Source: Alphaproteobacteria bacterium (lineage in GTDB: Bacteria > Pseudomonadota > Alphaproteobacteria > SP197). Taken from it: a DNA stretch of 64,000 nucleotides. Location: contig VGDP01000005.1 in assembly GCA_016869675.1 (NCBI GenBank), forward strand, positions 1 to 64,000. The letters are read 5' to 3'. A program made the translations under genes and the position numbers. Below, piece after piece: positions 1 through 10,450 of the stretch. Position 1 is the first letter of the stretch. Every line of letters starts with the position of its first letter. Below the pieces are notes generated by a model. That model was not told the origin of the DNA. It searched no databases and worked only from the letters and a program-made list of their open reading frames with translations.

Positions 1-150
1 GCTGGAGCCAGTGGGCGAGATCGCCAGCGATATAGGACGAGCCGTTGTCGCTCAGCAGCCGTGGCCGGTGCGCGATCCGGGCTCGATCGCAGCCCGACGC
101 CTCCAAGGCGAGCTTGAGGGTGTCGGTGAGTGAGGTGCCCCCATTGAAGT
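1..150 (-). pseudogene. IS3-family transposase OrfB fragment
   Basis: The minus-strand translation contains LLSDNGSSYIAGDLAHWL, preceded by a stretch ending LALEASGCDRARIAHRPR. The SDNGSSYI block surrounds the second Asp of the DDE integrase domain of IS3-family OrfB, so this is a piece of the catalytic region. It reads off the left edge of the window and is cut at its upstream side near position 150, where a different insertion-sequence end begins. The fragment cannot encode a working transposase by itself. Its orientation is opposite to the OrfA fragment that follows, which implies two copies or a rearranged copy rather than one simple element. Confidence 0.75.
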
Positions 151-151
151 G

Positions 152-358
152 GTCCATCCTGAGGTATGGTTTTTCGAAGGAGGACCACGATGGCAAGAAA
201 GAGGCATACAGCCGAAGAGATCGAAGCTGCGGCAGGTTGAAGTTCTGTGCGGCCAGGGCAAGGCGCTGGCGGATGCGATGCGATCCGCGCAATCGGTGTA
301 ACGGAAGTCACGTACTACCGCTGGCGGAACGAATACGGTGGCCTGAAGGGCGACCAGG
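152..358 (+). mobile_element. IS3-family left end with frameshifted OrfA remnant
   Basis: The stretch starts with TGAAGTGGTCC, a plausible terminal repeat, followed by GGAGG and an ATG at 190 giving MARKRHTAEEI, the usual start of IS3-family OrfA. About five bases seem to be missing after GAGATC near 222, because the frame then hits TGA. The rest of the helix-turn-helix reading (IRAIGVTEVTYYRWRNEYGGLKGDQ) appears in other frames up to about 355. The sequence then changes abruptly into a dioxygenase gene. This is a dead left end whose insertion or recombination removed the 5' part of the next gene. Confidence 0.7.
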
Positions 359-758
359 GGCGGCAATCCCGCATGCGCGCGACGACGCCATCTATCCGCT
401 GCGCTTCCCGGGCGTCGAATGACAGATCGACGTCATGTGGGCGCTCGACGATTTCACCGCCGAGAACGGTACTACCCGCGTCGTCCCGCGCAGCCACGTG
501 CTGGGCGCGCCGTTCCAGATCGACCCGTCCACGGCGGTGCGGGCGGTGATGCCGCGCGGCTCGGCGCTGTTCTACCTGGGCTCGGTCCGGCACGGCGGCA
601 ACCCACGCATGGGGCTGATCAACACCTACGTGCTGGACTGGCTGCGCCAGGAGGTTAACCAGTACCTGGCGATCCCGCGCGAGGTGGCCATGAGCTACCC
701 GCGCCGCATCCTGGGCTTCTTCCCTGGCGACCCGGACGACGAGTCGACCGAGGCGTGA
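359..758 (+). pseudogene. Phytanoyl-CoA dioxygenase (PhyH) C-terminal fragment
   Basis: From about 366 the frame reads as the C-terminal part of a PhyH-family Fe(II)/2-oxoglutarate oxygenase: DDAIYPLRFPGVE, a TGA at 420-422, then QIDVMWALDDFTAENGTTRVVPRSH and a distal His in SVRHGGNPRMG. The N-terminal half, including the HxD iron-binding motif, is absent because IS3 debris abuts directly. The longest open part starts at ATG 435 and gives 107 residues. It lacks the complete iron site, so it should be inactive. An intact relative lies at 27381-28184. Confidence 0.75.
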
Positions 759-761
759 GCC

Positions 762-1538
762 TCACGGCGTCGCGCGGCCGCCCGAGACGTCGAGGATCGC
801 GCCGGTGACGTACGAGGCCTCGTCCGACAAGAGCCACAGGATCGCGCGGGCGACCTCGACCGGCTCGGCCAGCCGTCCGATCGGCAGCACCTTCAGCACA
901 CCCTCGCGCCAGGCGTCGTTGGCCGGGTCGGGCGCGGCGTCGGGGCCGCCGCGCATCATCTCGGTGTCGGTCACGCCGGGGCGCACGCAGTTCACCCGCA
1001 CGCCCTCGGGCATGGCTTCCTTGCCGAGCCCGATGGTCATGCTGTCCACCGCGCCCTTGCTGGCCGCGTAGTGCACGAACGCGCCGGGCCCGCCGATGCG
1101 GCTGGCCGCCGAGCCGACATTGACGATGGCGCCGCCTGCACCGCCGTGGCGCCGCGCCATGCGCCACATCGCTGCGGCCGAGCAGTAGAGCACACCCAGC
1201 GTGTTGACCTCGATGGTGCGCCGCATGTCGGCGCCGCTGATCGCCTCGATCGGGCCGAAGCCGGGGCCGACGCCGGCGTTGTTGACCAGAGCAGTGACGC
1301 GGCCGAGCTTCGCGTCCACCGTGGCAAACAGCCGCTCCACGTCATCCTCGCGGGCAACGTCACCCTGGACCGCGATGGCCGTGCCGCCGGCGCCGCTGAT
1401 GGCCGCGACCACCGCCTCAGCGCGCGCCGCGCGCTCAACGTAGTTGACCGCCACTGCGTAGCCCGCGGCCGCGCCCAGCCGGCACACCTCGGCGCCGATA
1501 CCGCGCCCGCCGCCCGTCACGATCAGCACCTTCGTCAT
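762..1538 (-). CDS. SDR family oxidoreductase
   Basis: A 258-residue classical short-chain dehydrogenase/reductase. The NAD(P)-binding TGGGRGIG is at residues 8-15, NNAG at 86-89, and the catalytic Ser143, Tyr157 and Lys161 (YAASK) are all present. It should interconvert an alcohol and a ketone in the cytoplasm; the substrate cannot be read from sequence. The ATG at 1538 overlaps the stop of the upstream Rieske gene by four bases (ATGA), so the two are translationally coupled. That pairing suits an oxygenase product such as a diol or alcohol being oxidised by the SDR. A second SDR in the same subfamily is at 13240. Confidence 0.9.
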   Translation of the reverse strand: MTKVLIVTGGGRGIGAEVCRLGAAAGYAVAVNYVERAARAEAVVAAISGAGGTAIAVQGDVAREDDVERLFATVDAKLGRVTALVNNAGVGPGFGPIEAISGADMRRTIEVNTLGVLYCSAAAMWRMARRHGGAGGAIVNVGSAASRIGGPGAFVHYAASKGAVDSMTIGLGKEAMPEGVRVNCVRPGVTDTEMMRGGPDAAPDPANDAWREGVLKVLPIGRLAEPVEVARAILWLLSDEASYVTGAILDVSGGRATP

Positions 1539-2557
1539 GACACGATCCCTCCGATGGCGTCGTGGACCAGGCGATGGAACAGCGCCACGTTGCCTTCGAC
1601 CTCGTCGGACAGCACGGCGCGCGCGAACACGCCGGCCTCGAGCGTGCGCTGCACGGTCGCGCATACGCCGAGATCCTCCTCGACGATGGCGCGCGCCCAG
1701 GCGAAGCCATCGGCGCGCGCCGCGCCGTCGATGGCACCGAACCACTGCCAGCTCGTCGAGCGCAAGCCGCCCGCGCCCACCGGCTCGATGCGCTCGGCCT
1801 TGAACGCGCTGGCGCTCAGCGTCGCCTGGAACCCGGGGAACCGGTAGAACCACAGGCCTTCGCGCCCGCGAAGTTCGGCCCCATCCGCCCGGTAGGTCAC
1901 GTGGAACGCGACCGTGCGCCCGCCGTCGTGCGGCACGATGCGGATGGCGGCCGGGTCGACCGCGCCGGTCAGGCGCGGGTGCACGAACGGCAGGTGATAG
2001 CCCTCAACCGTGTTGTCGCAGTAGGTCTTCCAGTTGGCGCGGCCCTCTACCGTGAACGTGCCGTGATAGTCCATGGCATCGGTCGGGAACGGCGCGCAGA
2101 GCCCGGGGATCGCGCCGAGCCACGCCATCAGGTCCTGCGCCGCCGCATCGACGCAGACGAACACCAGGCCGCGCCACGTCGCGACGCGCACCGGCATCAG
2201 GCCGTGGTCCGCCCGTTCGAGCGGGCCGAAGCGCGGCGCCAGCGCCAGCGCGCCGTCGAGCTCATAGGTCCAGCCGTGGTAGGGGCAGCGGAGCTGCTCG
2301 GCCGTGCCGGCGCCGTCGGGCACCACGGCCGCGCCGCGGTGGCGGCACGCGTTGTGGAAGGCGCGCAACACCCCGTCCCGCCCGCGCGCCACGATCAACG
2401 GCCAGCCGTTGACGCACGCCGCGCGCCACGCGCCGGGCGCGGCGACCTCGTGCTCGGGCCCGAACAGCGCCCAGTTGGCGGCGAAGATGGTGCGGCGCTC
2501 GGCCGCGTGCACCGACGGATCGGTGTACCACGCGGCCGGCAGGATCGACGCCGTCAT
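1535..2557 (-). CDS. Rieske non-heme iron oxygenase, alpha subunit
   Basis: A 340-residue aromatic-ring-hydroxylating dioxygenase-type alpha subunit. The N-terminal Rieske [2Fe-2S] domain has Cys71-x-His73 and Cys91-x2-His94. The catalytic domain carries NWKTYCDNTVEGYHLPFVH, giving iron ligands His188 and His193 with a bridging Asp181. Proteins of this type hydroxylate or demethylate aromatic or quaternary-amine substrates using electrons from a separate reductase. No ferredoxin or reductase gene is adjacent, so a shared one must serve it. The gene lies between the DDAH-like hydrolase and an SDR on the same strand and overlaps the SDR by four bases. The substrate is unknown. Confidence 0.88.
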   Translation of the reverse strand: MTASILPAAWYTDPSVHAAERRTIFAANWALFGPEHEVAAPGAWRAACVNGWPLIVARGRDGVLRAFHNACRHRGAAVVPDGAGTAEQLRCPYHGWTYELDGALALAPRFGPLERADHGLMPVRVATWRGLVFVCVDAAAQDLMAWLGAIPGLCAPFPTDAMDYHGTFTVEGRANWKTYCDNTVEGYHLPFVHPRLTGAVDPAAIRIVPHDGGRTVAFHVTYRADGAELRGREGLWFYRFPGFQATLSASAFKAERIEPVGAGGLRSTSWQWFGAIDGAARADGFAWARAIVEEDLGVCATVQRTLEAGVFARAVLSDEVEGNVALFHRLVHDAIGGIVS

Positions 2558-2561
2558 TGCC

Positions 2562-3476
2562 TCAGGACGCCGGGTCGCGGCGCAGCTCGTGGCAGGCGCA
2601 GTGGACGCCGCCGCCGCCGAGCGTGAACATGTCGAACTCGGGCGCCTCGACGGTGAATCCCTCGGCGCGCAGGCGCTCGTTTAGCGCCTTGTTGTGCGCC
2701 ATGGAAATGATCGTCTCGTCGCCCAGGTAGACCACGTTGCCGCCCAGCTTGACGCATTCGCGGTAGGGCACGTCGATGAAGCGTACGCCGTGCCCCTTCA
2801 GCCAGTCGAGCGCGTAGAGTTCGAGCGCGTCGGTGCACACCAGCGCCACGTCCTTGCCGAGCATCACGACGACCGCGTCCATGTGCACGAACTGCGGCGG
2901 GATCGGCACGGTGATCGCCTCCCAGCCCTTGGCGCGCATCCAGCCGGCCACCTGCTCGGCGCCCTCCATGGTGGAACGGTCGCCGGCGTAGCCGAGCATG
3001 ACGACACTTGGGCGCACGATGACGAAGTCGCCGCCTTCGAAGAACCCGGCGCTGACCCAGTTCCAGATGGGGATGCCCGCCTTCAGATAGAAGCGCGCGG
3101 CGACGCCGAAATCGCGCTGGCGCGCCGGCGTCTGGATCGACGCGATCACCGCGCCCCACGGCGTCATGAACGAGGAGTCGCGCGCGAAGATCGAGTAGTG
3201 CAGGCCCTCATCGACCTCGATGAAGTGGGTGCAGATGCCACGCCGCTCGTAGATGTCGACCATCTGGCGGTGCTGGCTCATGGCCTTCTGCTTGTCGAAG
3301 TGCAGGCCCATCTTCTCCATGTTCGCGAAGGTGTGCCGCGAGATGGAGTTCATCGGCAGCCACTTGAAGTTGTCGGGCTTGGCCAGCAGCACGTCGCGCA
3401 GCGGCATGTAGGCGTTGTCCACGCCCCAGCCTTGCGGCAACGCCGCTGCCGTCTCCGCCGTCGTCACGCCCGCCAT
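2562..3476 (-). CDS. DDAH/arginine-deiminase-like amidinohydrolase
   Basis: A 304-residue member of the amidinotransferase/DDAH/arginine deiminase superfamily, which hydrolyses or transfers C-N groups of guanidino compounds. Visible active-site elements are the ARD motif (98-100), EGGD (147-150), the histidine of VHMD (198) and a C-terminal GGGGVHCACHE with the candidate nucleophilic Cys at 293 or 295. I chose ATG 3476 because GGAGG sits six bases upstream; an ATG at 3488 in the same frame lacks a good site. It ends four bases before the Rieske gene, so the three minus-strand genes to 762 probably form one operon. A damaged relative lies at 12087. The natural substrate is not determined. Confidence 0.82.
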   Translation of the reverse strand: MAGVTTAETAAALPQGWGVDNAYMPLRDVLLAKPDNFKWLPMNSISRHTFANMEKMGLHFDKQKAMSQHRQMVDIYERRGICTHFIEVDEGLHYSIFARDSSFMTPWGAVIASIQTPARQRDFGVAARFYLKAGIPIWNWVSAGFFEGGDFVIVRPSVVMLGYAGDRSTMEGAEQVAGWMRAKGWEAITVPIPPQFVHMDAVVVMLGKDVALVCTDALELYALDWLKGHGVRFIDVPYRECVKLGGNVVYLGDETIISMAHNKALNERLRAEGFTVEAPEFDMFTLGGGGVHCACHELRRDPAS

Positions 3477-3552
3477 GGCCGCCTCCATCGTTGCCGGGGA
3501 AGCGGACTCTACACCGGGCGGCCCTGCCGATTGAATACAGGAACGAGGCGGC

Positions 3553-3987
3553 TCAGTGCCCGGCCAACACGTACTCGCGCAGCGACTGGGCCTCGTGCTC
3601 GGTCTCCTCGATGCGGCTCTTGACCACGTCGCCGATCGAGACGATGCCGACCAGCCGCCCCTGTGCCAGCACCGGCAGGTGCCGCACGCGATGGGCGGTC
3701 ATGATGGCCATGACGTGGCTGATGGTGTCGTCGCGCGCACACGCCTTGACCTTGCGCGTCATGAACTCCTCGACGCGCCGCTCCATGGCTCGACCGCCGT
3801 GCGCCGCGACGGCGGCGACGATGTCGCGCTCCGACAACATGCCGGCGATCTCGCCGCGCGCGTCGATGACGACGAGCGCGCCGATGCGCCGCCGCGCCAG
3901 CACGGCCGCCACCGCCTGCACGGTCTCCTCGGGCGCGATGGTCGCCACGTCACTGCCCTTGGTCTTCAGAATGGACTCGACGAGCAT
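3553..3987 (-). CDS. Tandem CBS-domain protein
   Basis: A protein of about 144 residues made of two CBS domains with nothing fused to them. Repeated blocks are GALVVIDARGEIAGMLSERDI and RHLPVLAQGRLVGIVSIGD. Stand-alone CBS pairs bind adenine nucleotides and act as small energy or redox sensors, usually through a partner. The start at ATG 3987 is preferred over GTG 3993 because GGAGG lies five bases before it. The gene is monocistronic, between the amidinohydrolase and the sulfotransferase. Nothing nearby identifies its partner. Confidence 0.88.
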   Translation of the reverse strand: MLVESILKTKGSDVATIAPEETVQAVAAVLARRRIGALVVIDARGEIAGMLSERDIVAAVAAHGGRAMERRVEEFMTRKVKACARDDTISHVMAIMTAHRVRHLPVLAQGRLVGIVSIGDVVKSRIEETEHEAQSLREYVLAGH

Positions 3988-4140
3988 GGTCACCTCCTCT
4001 GGCTTAGACCGGGGGGACCGCCCAGTACCCCGCGCCCGGGGTCGCCTCGCCTGCTTGGCGCGGAGATCGCGGCCGCCCGCCGGGATCGCCGTCTCAACTG
4101 TGCCTGTGGCGACCAGTGTGCCCCTTCGCTCACGTCTTGA

Positions 4141-4275
4141 CTAGCGATACTTGGCGCGCATCGCGGCTCTGTGCTCGGAGGCGCGCGACTGACCCAGTCC
4201 CTTGTTGGTTACCCATTCGTTGACTTCGGCGCGCGCATCGAAGGTCGCGGGTGACCCGTTCCGGCATTCCCTCGA
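4141..4275 (-). other. Short in-frame coding-like remnant after the sulfotransferase
   Basis: Immediately after the sulfotransferase stop, the same frame continues for 44 sense codons before a second TAG at 4141-4143. The text (ATFDARAEVNEWVTNKGLG, then EHRAAMRAKYR) looks protein-like rather than random. I do not recognise a family. It could be the tail of a vanished gene or a read-through extension. No start codon with a ribosome-binding site is evident. Confidence 0.3.
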
Positions 4276-4911
4276 CTACGTGCGCTCCGCGCCGAAGTGC
4301 TCCCAGAACTGCACCGTAGTGTTGTGGTGCGGGAACGGCTCGGCCGGCACAGGCACGCCTAGGAAGCGACACAGCGGCTCCCAGCCCTCGGCCACGTCGA
4401 ACACCAGCAGCCGCTCGCGCGGGATGGCGGCGCGCACGTCCTCGGTGCGCTTGCGGTACGCGGCCAGCGCCGCATCGCGCTCGGCATACAGGCCGTCGCA
4501 CGTCTGGCGGGCGATGATCGCGGCCGCCGCGTCCGACATGGCGCGGATGTGCGGCGGCAGGTCCATGCCGGGATAGCGGGTCAAGAACAACGCGATGGTC
4601 GCGGAGAAGCTCTTCCACCAGGACTCCTCAAGGCGCACGTTGTGCACGACCTTGGCGTCGGGGAACGCGGCGGCCAGTTCGCGCCAGACGTGGGCGCCCG
4701 GCCAGTCGACCTGCGCGCGATAGCCTGCGAACACCCGGTTCCAATCCACGGCCTCGCCGGCCGCGGCCGCCTGCCAGTGCGGCACCTGGTCGGGGTCGCA
4801 GAACACCTCCTCCATGTGATGGCGCGGCCCGAAGTCGAGCCGCTCCAGCGCGTTCTTGAGCGAGAGCGTCCCCGTGCGGCCGAAGCCGGACCCGATGACC
4901 GCGAGCGTCAT
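4276..4911 (-). CDS. Sulfotransferase-family protein
   Basis: A 211-residue protein that begins with GFGRTGTLSL (residues 9-18), the 5'-phosphosulfate-binding P-loop of PAPS-dependent sulfotransferases. It later shows VRLEESWWKS, resembling the 3'-phosphate-binding segment, and the family C-terminal pattern LLVFDVAEGWEPLCRFLGVPVP. Bacterial members of this subgroup are soluble and their acceptors are mostly unknown. The frame ends at TAG 4276-4278, and the same frame stays open for another 44 codons to 4141. That may be an old C-terminal extension or an unrelated remnant. The gene is transcribed alone or with the CaiD-like gene upstream. Confidence 0.78.
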   Translation of the reverse strand: MTLAVIGSGFGRTGTLSLKNALERLDFGPRHHMEEVFCDPDQVPHWQAAAAGEAVDWNRVFAGYRAQVDWPGAHVWRELAAAFPDAKVVHNVRLEESWWKSFSATIALFLTRYPGMDLPPHIRAMSDAAAAIIARQTCDGLYAERDAALAAYRKRTEDVRAAIPRERLLVFDVAEGWEPLCRFLGVPVPAEPFPHHNTTVQFWEHFGAERT

Positions 4912-4941
4912 GATCGTTCCCCCCAGGCGATGCCCGTGAAC

Positions 4942-5733
4942 CTACCGCCCCTTCCACACCGGCTTGCGCTTCTCGGCGAAGGCGCGTGGGCCTTCCCTAG
5001 CGTCCTCCGAGTCCCACATGGCCGCGTAGGCCGGGAGTTCGGCGCGCTTCTCGCGCATCAGGCGGATGCTGTCGTCGACGCTCAGCGGCTCGATTCGCTT
5101 GAGGATCTGCTTGATCGCCTTGACCGACAGCGGCGCCGAGGCGCAGATCGCCTGGGCGCGCTCGCGCGCCTTGGCCATCAGCTCCGCCGCCGGTACCACC
5201 GCCGCGAGCAGGCCCAACGCGAGCCCCTCGGCCGCCGACAGCCGGCGACCGGTCATCATCATCTCGACCGCCAGGTTGTAGGGTACGCGGCGCGGCAGGC
5301 GGTTGATGCCGCCGCCGTCGGGCAGGATGCCGACCTGCGCCTCGGGCAGGAAGAACTGGGCGTGCTCGGCGGCGACGATCAGGTCGGCGGCCAGCGCCAG
5401 CTCGAAGCCGCCGCCGGCGGCGTAGCCGTTGACCGCAGCGATCACCGGCTTGTCCAGCTCGTGGTAGTCGGGCAGGCCGGCGAAACCGTGCGGCCCGTAG
5501 TCTGTGGCGCCGGCGTCGTCCGAGGCCGCGGCCTTCAGGTCCCAGCCGGCCGAGAAGAACCGCTCGCCGCCGCCCGTGACGATCGCCACGCGCAAGCCGC
5601 AGTCCGTGTGCAGCCGCTCGAACGCGTCGCCCAGCGCCCGGCTGGTCGCCCCGTCGATGGCGTTGGCCGGCGGCCGGTCCAACGTGATCTCGAGCACGCC
5701 GCCGTCGCGCACGACCCTGACCGCCTCGCCCAT
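4942..5733 (-). CDS. caiD: CaiD-like carnitinyl-CoA dehydratase (crotonase fold)
   Basis: A 263-residue crotonase-superfamily enzyme that matches remembered E. coli CaiD along its length: GGVLEITLDRPPANAID, FFSAGWDLKAAA, NGYAAGGGFELALAAD and a C-terminal FAEKRKPVWKGR. Glu111 and Glu131 fall where crotonases place their catalytic acids. CaiD hydrates crotonobetainyl-CoA to carnitinyl-CoA, but close homologues in soil bacteria act on other enoyl-CoAs. No caiA, caiB or caiC partner is next to it, so the carnitine role is uncertain. The ATG has GGAGG just upstream. The nearest same-strand neighbour is the sulfotransferase, 30 bases downstream. Confidence 0.82.
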   Translation of the reverse strand: MGEAVRVVRDGGVLEITLDRPPANAIDGATSRALGDAFERLHTDCGLRVAIVTGGGERFFSAGWDLKAAASDDAGATDYGPHGFAGLPDYHELDKPVIAAVNGYAAGGGFELALAADLIVAAEHAQFFLPEAQVGILPDGGGINRLPRRVPYNLAVEMMMTGRRLSAAEGLALGLLAAVVPAAELMAKARERAQAICASAPLSVKAIKQILKRIEPLSVDDSIRLMREKRAELPAYAAMWDSEDAREGPRAFAEKRKPVWKGR

Positions 5734-5771
5734 GGATCCCCTCCTCTGTCGGTTCGGCCAAATCTACCCGG

Positions 5772-6987
5772 TCACGCGCCGAGCGCCACGTTGTAGAAGA
5801 TCGTCAGCAGCAGGCCGCGGTTGAGGAACCACAGGCGCAGCGCGCGGTCGAGCGTGCCGTCGTGATGGGCGCGCGCCTCGGCCGCGTTGGCCGGCGCGCG
5901 CGGCGATCACGCCTTCCCAGCCTTCGGCCAAGCGGCGCGCCTGGGCGTCCATGCGGGCGTAGGCCGCGTCGGTCAGCACGTGGTCGAGCGCCGCGCGCAT
6001 GGCGGCCAGGCCGAGCGCCGCGCCCGCCAGCGTGCCGCCGATGCCGGCGACGAAGCCTTCGACTCCGGCGCTCCAGGCGTCGAGCCGCGCGGCCACTTCG
6101 GTCGTGAAACCATCGACGGCGCCGGCCACGCCGCCGGCCACGGTCTTGCCCAGCGTGACGATGTCCGGGCCCAGGCCGTAGGCGCGCGTCCTGGCGCCTT
6201 GGCCGGCTCAGATCGTGTGGGTCTCGTCGATCACCAGCAGCGTGCCGGCGGCGCGGGTCAGGCGGCGCACGCCGTCGTGGAAGCCCGGACGCGGCAGCAC
6301 CATGCCGAAGTTGGTCAGGGCCGGTTCGGCCAGCACGCACGCCACGTCGCCGGGCGCCAAGGCGGCCTCGACCGCGGCGAGGTCGTTGAACGGCACCGCG
6401 CGCGTGATCAGGGACGGGTCCTGGCCCATGCCGATGGCGTCGGCTGCGGGCACGGTGGTGCCGGGCGCGTAGTCGATCAGGGTCTCGTCCAAACTGCCGT
6501 GGTAGCAGCCGTCGCACACGACGATGTGGCGGCGCCCGGTGGCGGCGCGCGCGAGCTTGATGGCGAAGCGGTTGGCGTCCGTCGCGGTCAGGCAGAACTG
6601 CCACAGCGGCAGGCCGCACCGCTCGGCCAGGCCGCGCGGGGCCGCCGCCGCGTCCTCGGTCGGCAGCATCGTGGTCAGCCCGCGCGGGGCCTGCGCGGCC
6701 AGCCGTTCGACCACGGCGGTTGGCACGTGGCGGAACAGGGCACCGGTGTCGCCCAGGCAGAAGTCCGCGTACGCGTGGCCGTCGGCGTCGGTGACGCGCG
6801 CACCTTCGGCCGCGACGGCGTAGATCGGGAACGGCCCGGCCTACTGGCGCATCCAGTGCAACGGCACGCCGCCGTGGACGTGCGCCCTCGCGGCCTCGAA
6901 CAGCGCGCGGCTGCGCGACCGGGCCGCGGCGAAGGCGCGCAATTCCGTCTCGATCAGCGATTCGATGCGGCGGTGGTCGATGGCCAT
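5772..6987 (-). pseudogene. Class III aminotransferase (GSA-aminomutase-like), broken
   Basis: One frame from ATG 6987 reads as a PLP-dependent class III aminotransferase of the glutamate-1-semialdehyde aminomutase type. It has GGVPLHWMRQ, DFCLGDTGALF, the GRRHIVVCDGCYHG block, DETHTI and the lysine-bearing DIVTLGKTVAGG. Three lesions break it: TAG at 6841-6843 in place of the usual Trp, TGA at 6208-6210 right after DETHTI, and a one-base insertion near 5895. The insertion moves the true C-terminus (LRLWFLNRGLLLTIFYNVALGA) into another frame ending at 5772. No full-length product can form unless these are sequencing errors. It is divergently placed from the BKACE gene. Confidence 0.82.
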
Positions 6988-7073
6988 GCGTGTCCCGTCA
7001 GCCCTTGATGCCGCTGCCTTGATCGCACGGCCCGGTGGTGCCAGGGTAGCCTGCTTCGCTCAGGGGGGGGTCC

Positions 7074-8012
7074 ATGGCCGCCAAGCGCGACAAGGTCATC
7101 ATCACGTGCGCCGTCACCGGCTCAATCCACACGCCGACCATGACGCCGCACCTGCCGATCACGCCCGACGAGATCGCGCGCGCCTCGATCGAGGCGGCCG
7201 AGGCCGGCGCCGCGATCATCCACCTGCACGCCCGCGATCCCGAGAACGGCCGCCCGACCCCCAGCCCCGACGTGTTCATGCAGTTCCTGCCGCGCATCAA
7301 GCAGGCGTCCGACGCGGTGCTGAACATCACCACCGGCGGTGGCCACGGCATGACGGTCGAGGAGCGCATGGCAGGCGCGCTGCACGCCAAGCCCGAGATG
7401 GCCACGTGCAACATGGGCTCGATTAACTTCGGGCTCTACCCCATGCTCGACCGCTACAAGACGTTCAAGCACGACTGGGAGCCCAAGCACCTGGAAGCCA
7501 GCCGCGACTTCGTCTTCTCGAACACGTTCAAGTCGATCGAGACCATGATGAAGCGGCTGGGCGAGGGCTGCGGCACACGCTTCGAGTTCGAGTGCTACGA
7601 TGTCGGGCACCTTTACAACCTAGCGCACTTCCTCGACCGCAAGATCGTGCGCCCGCCGCTGTTCGTGCAGACCATCTTCGGCATCCTAGGCGGCATCGGC
7701 GCCGACACCGAGAACGTCACCCACATGAAACGCATCGCCGACAAGCTGTTCGGCGACCAGTACTACTGGTCGGTGCTGGCGGCGGGGCGGCACCAGCTCC
7801 CGTTCGTGACCATGTCCGCAATCATGGGGGGCAACGTGCGCGTCGGGCTGGAGGATTCGATCTACCTCGGCAAGGGCCAGCTGGCACCCTCGAACGCGGC
7901 CCAGGTCGCGCGCATCCGCGCGATCCTCGAGAACCTGAGCCTCGAGGTCGCGACGCCTGGGGAAGCGCGCGCCATGCTCGACCTCAAGGGCGGCGACCAG
8001 GTCGCGTTCTGA
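7074..8012 (+). CDS. BKACE family beta-keto acid cleavage enzyme
   Basis: A 312-residue member of the BKACE (DUF849, 3-keto-5-aminohexanoate cleavage) family. These Zn-dependent enzymes condense a beta-keto acid with acetyl-CoA to give acetoacetate and a CoA ester. The zinc ligands are visible as His50 and His52 in HLHARDP and Glu260 in RVGLEDS. TTGGGHGMTVEERM (86-99) is the conserved substrate-pocket segment. Length and architecture are normal. Members act on keto acids from lysine, carnitine (dehydrocarnitine) and other catabolism, so a link with the CaiD-like gene 1.3 kb away is plausible but unproven. The gene is apparently monocistronic and is followed by hairpin repeats. Confidence 0.92.
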   Translation: MAAKRDKVIITCAVTGSIHTPTMTPHLPITPDEIARASIEAAEAGAAIIHLHARDPENGRPTPSPDVFMQFLPRIKQASDAVLNITTGGGHGMTVEERMAGALHAKPEMATCNMGSINFGLYPMLDRYKTFKHDWEPKHLEASRDFVFSNTFKSIETMMKRLGEGCGTRFEFECYDVGHLYNLAHFLDRKIVRPPLFVQTIFGILGGIGADTENVTHMKRIADKLFGDQYYWSVLAAGRHQLPFVTMSAIMGGNVRVGLEDSIYLGKGQLAPSNAAQVARIRAILENLSLEVATPGEARAMLDLKGGDQVAF

Positions 8013-8033
8013 CACGATCGCGTACCGTGCCGA

Positions 8034-8145
8034 TACCCCCCCCTCCCTACCCTCCCCCGCAAGGGGGGAGGGGCGCGGTCGCCGGCCGTGCATCTCCCTC
8101 TCCCTCGATGGGGGCGGGAGGGGTGGGGGTGGGGCCGCGTCGTGG
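8034..8145. repeat. GC-rich palindromic intergenic repeats
   Basis: The 142-base gap after the BKACE gene is built of C-rich and G-rich tracts. CCCTCCCCC at 8050-8058 pairs perfectly with GGGGGAGGG at 8064-8072 around a five-base loop. A second imperfect C-rich/G-rich pair lies at about 8094-8140. There is no T tract, so a classical intrinsic terminator is not supported, although the hairpin could protect the 3' end of the BKACE transcript. A similar C-rich block occurs at 51181-51214. Confidence 0.6.
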
Positions 8146-8154
8146 TCTGGCGTC

Positions 8155-10031
<1,877 letters not shown>

Positions 10032-10051
10032 ACCGAGCCCGGTGATCCGCC

Positions 10052-10405
10052 ATGTCCCACGCGCTTGTGATCTTCGTCACCGTGTTCCTGGCCGAGTTGG
10101 GCGACAAGACCCAGCTCGCCACGCTGCTGTTCGCGTCCGACCGGCAGACCTCGCCCTGGGTGGTGTTCGCGGCGGCGTCCGGCGCGCTCGTCGCCTCGAC
10201 CACGATCGCCGTGCTGCTCGGCACGCTGGCGAAGCGCACCCTGTCCATGATCCCGCTGAAGCTGATCGCCGGCATCGGCTTCATCGCCATCGGCGCCTGG
10301 ACCCTCTGGGACTACGCGCGCGCCTATGCGACGGGGCGAGGCGTCACGTATACTGCCCGCGCCCTTGGACCCCCGGTTTGCCGTGTACAGGGCGCCCGGG
10401 GGTGA
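10052..10405 (+). CDS. TMEM165/GDT1 (UPF0016) half-size membrane protein
   Basis: A 117-residue membrane protein with one UPF0016 repeat. It has the signature ELGDKTQ at residues 15-21 and three hydrophobic helices ending at GIGFIAIGAWTLWDYARA. GDT1-family proteins transport divalent cations such as Mn2+ or Ca2+; half-size bacterial forms dimerise. The family normally ends near residue 95. The last 20 or so codons here run into a GC-rich palindromic repeat (10366-10406), so the tail was probably acquired when that element inserted. Confidence 0.88.
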   Translation: MSHALVIFVTVFLAELGDKTQLATLLFASDRQTSPWVVFAAASGALVASTTIAVLLGTLAKRTLSMIPLKLIAGIGFIAIGAWTLWDYARAYATGRGVTYTARALGPPVCRVQGARG

Positions 10406-10406
10406 C
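10366..10406. repeat. Palindromic intergenic repeat, copy A
   Basis: The core reads TGGACCCCCGGTTTGCCG, and ACCCCCGG at 10369-10376 is the exact inverse of CCGGGGGT at 10396-10403. The same core (TGGACCCCCGGTTCGCCG, then GGGGGTGACA) recurs at 13123-13163. Such dispersed palindromes are common in high-GC alphaproteobacterial genomes. This copy overlaps the 3' end of the GDT1 gene and supplies its last codons. Confidence 0.7.
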
Positions 10407-10450
10407 ATCGAGTTTCGCATGACGTGCAACACGTCCCCGGGATCCGTGCC

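Noticed and set aside
8050-8073. Rho-independent terminator after the BKACE gene
   Set aside because: The stem is perfect but no T tract follows, and the same type of sequence occurs in other gaps as a repeat.
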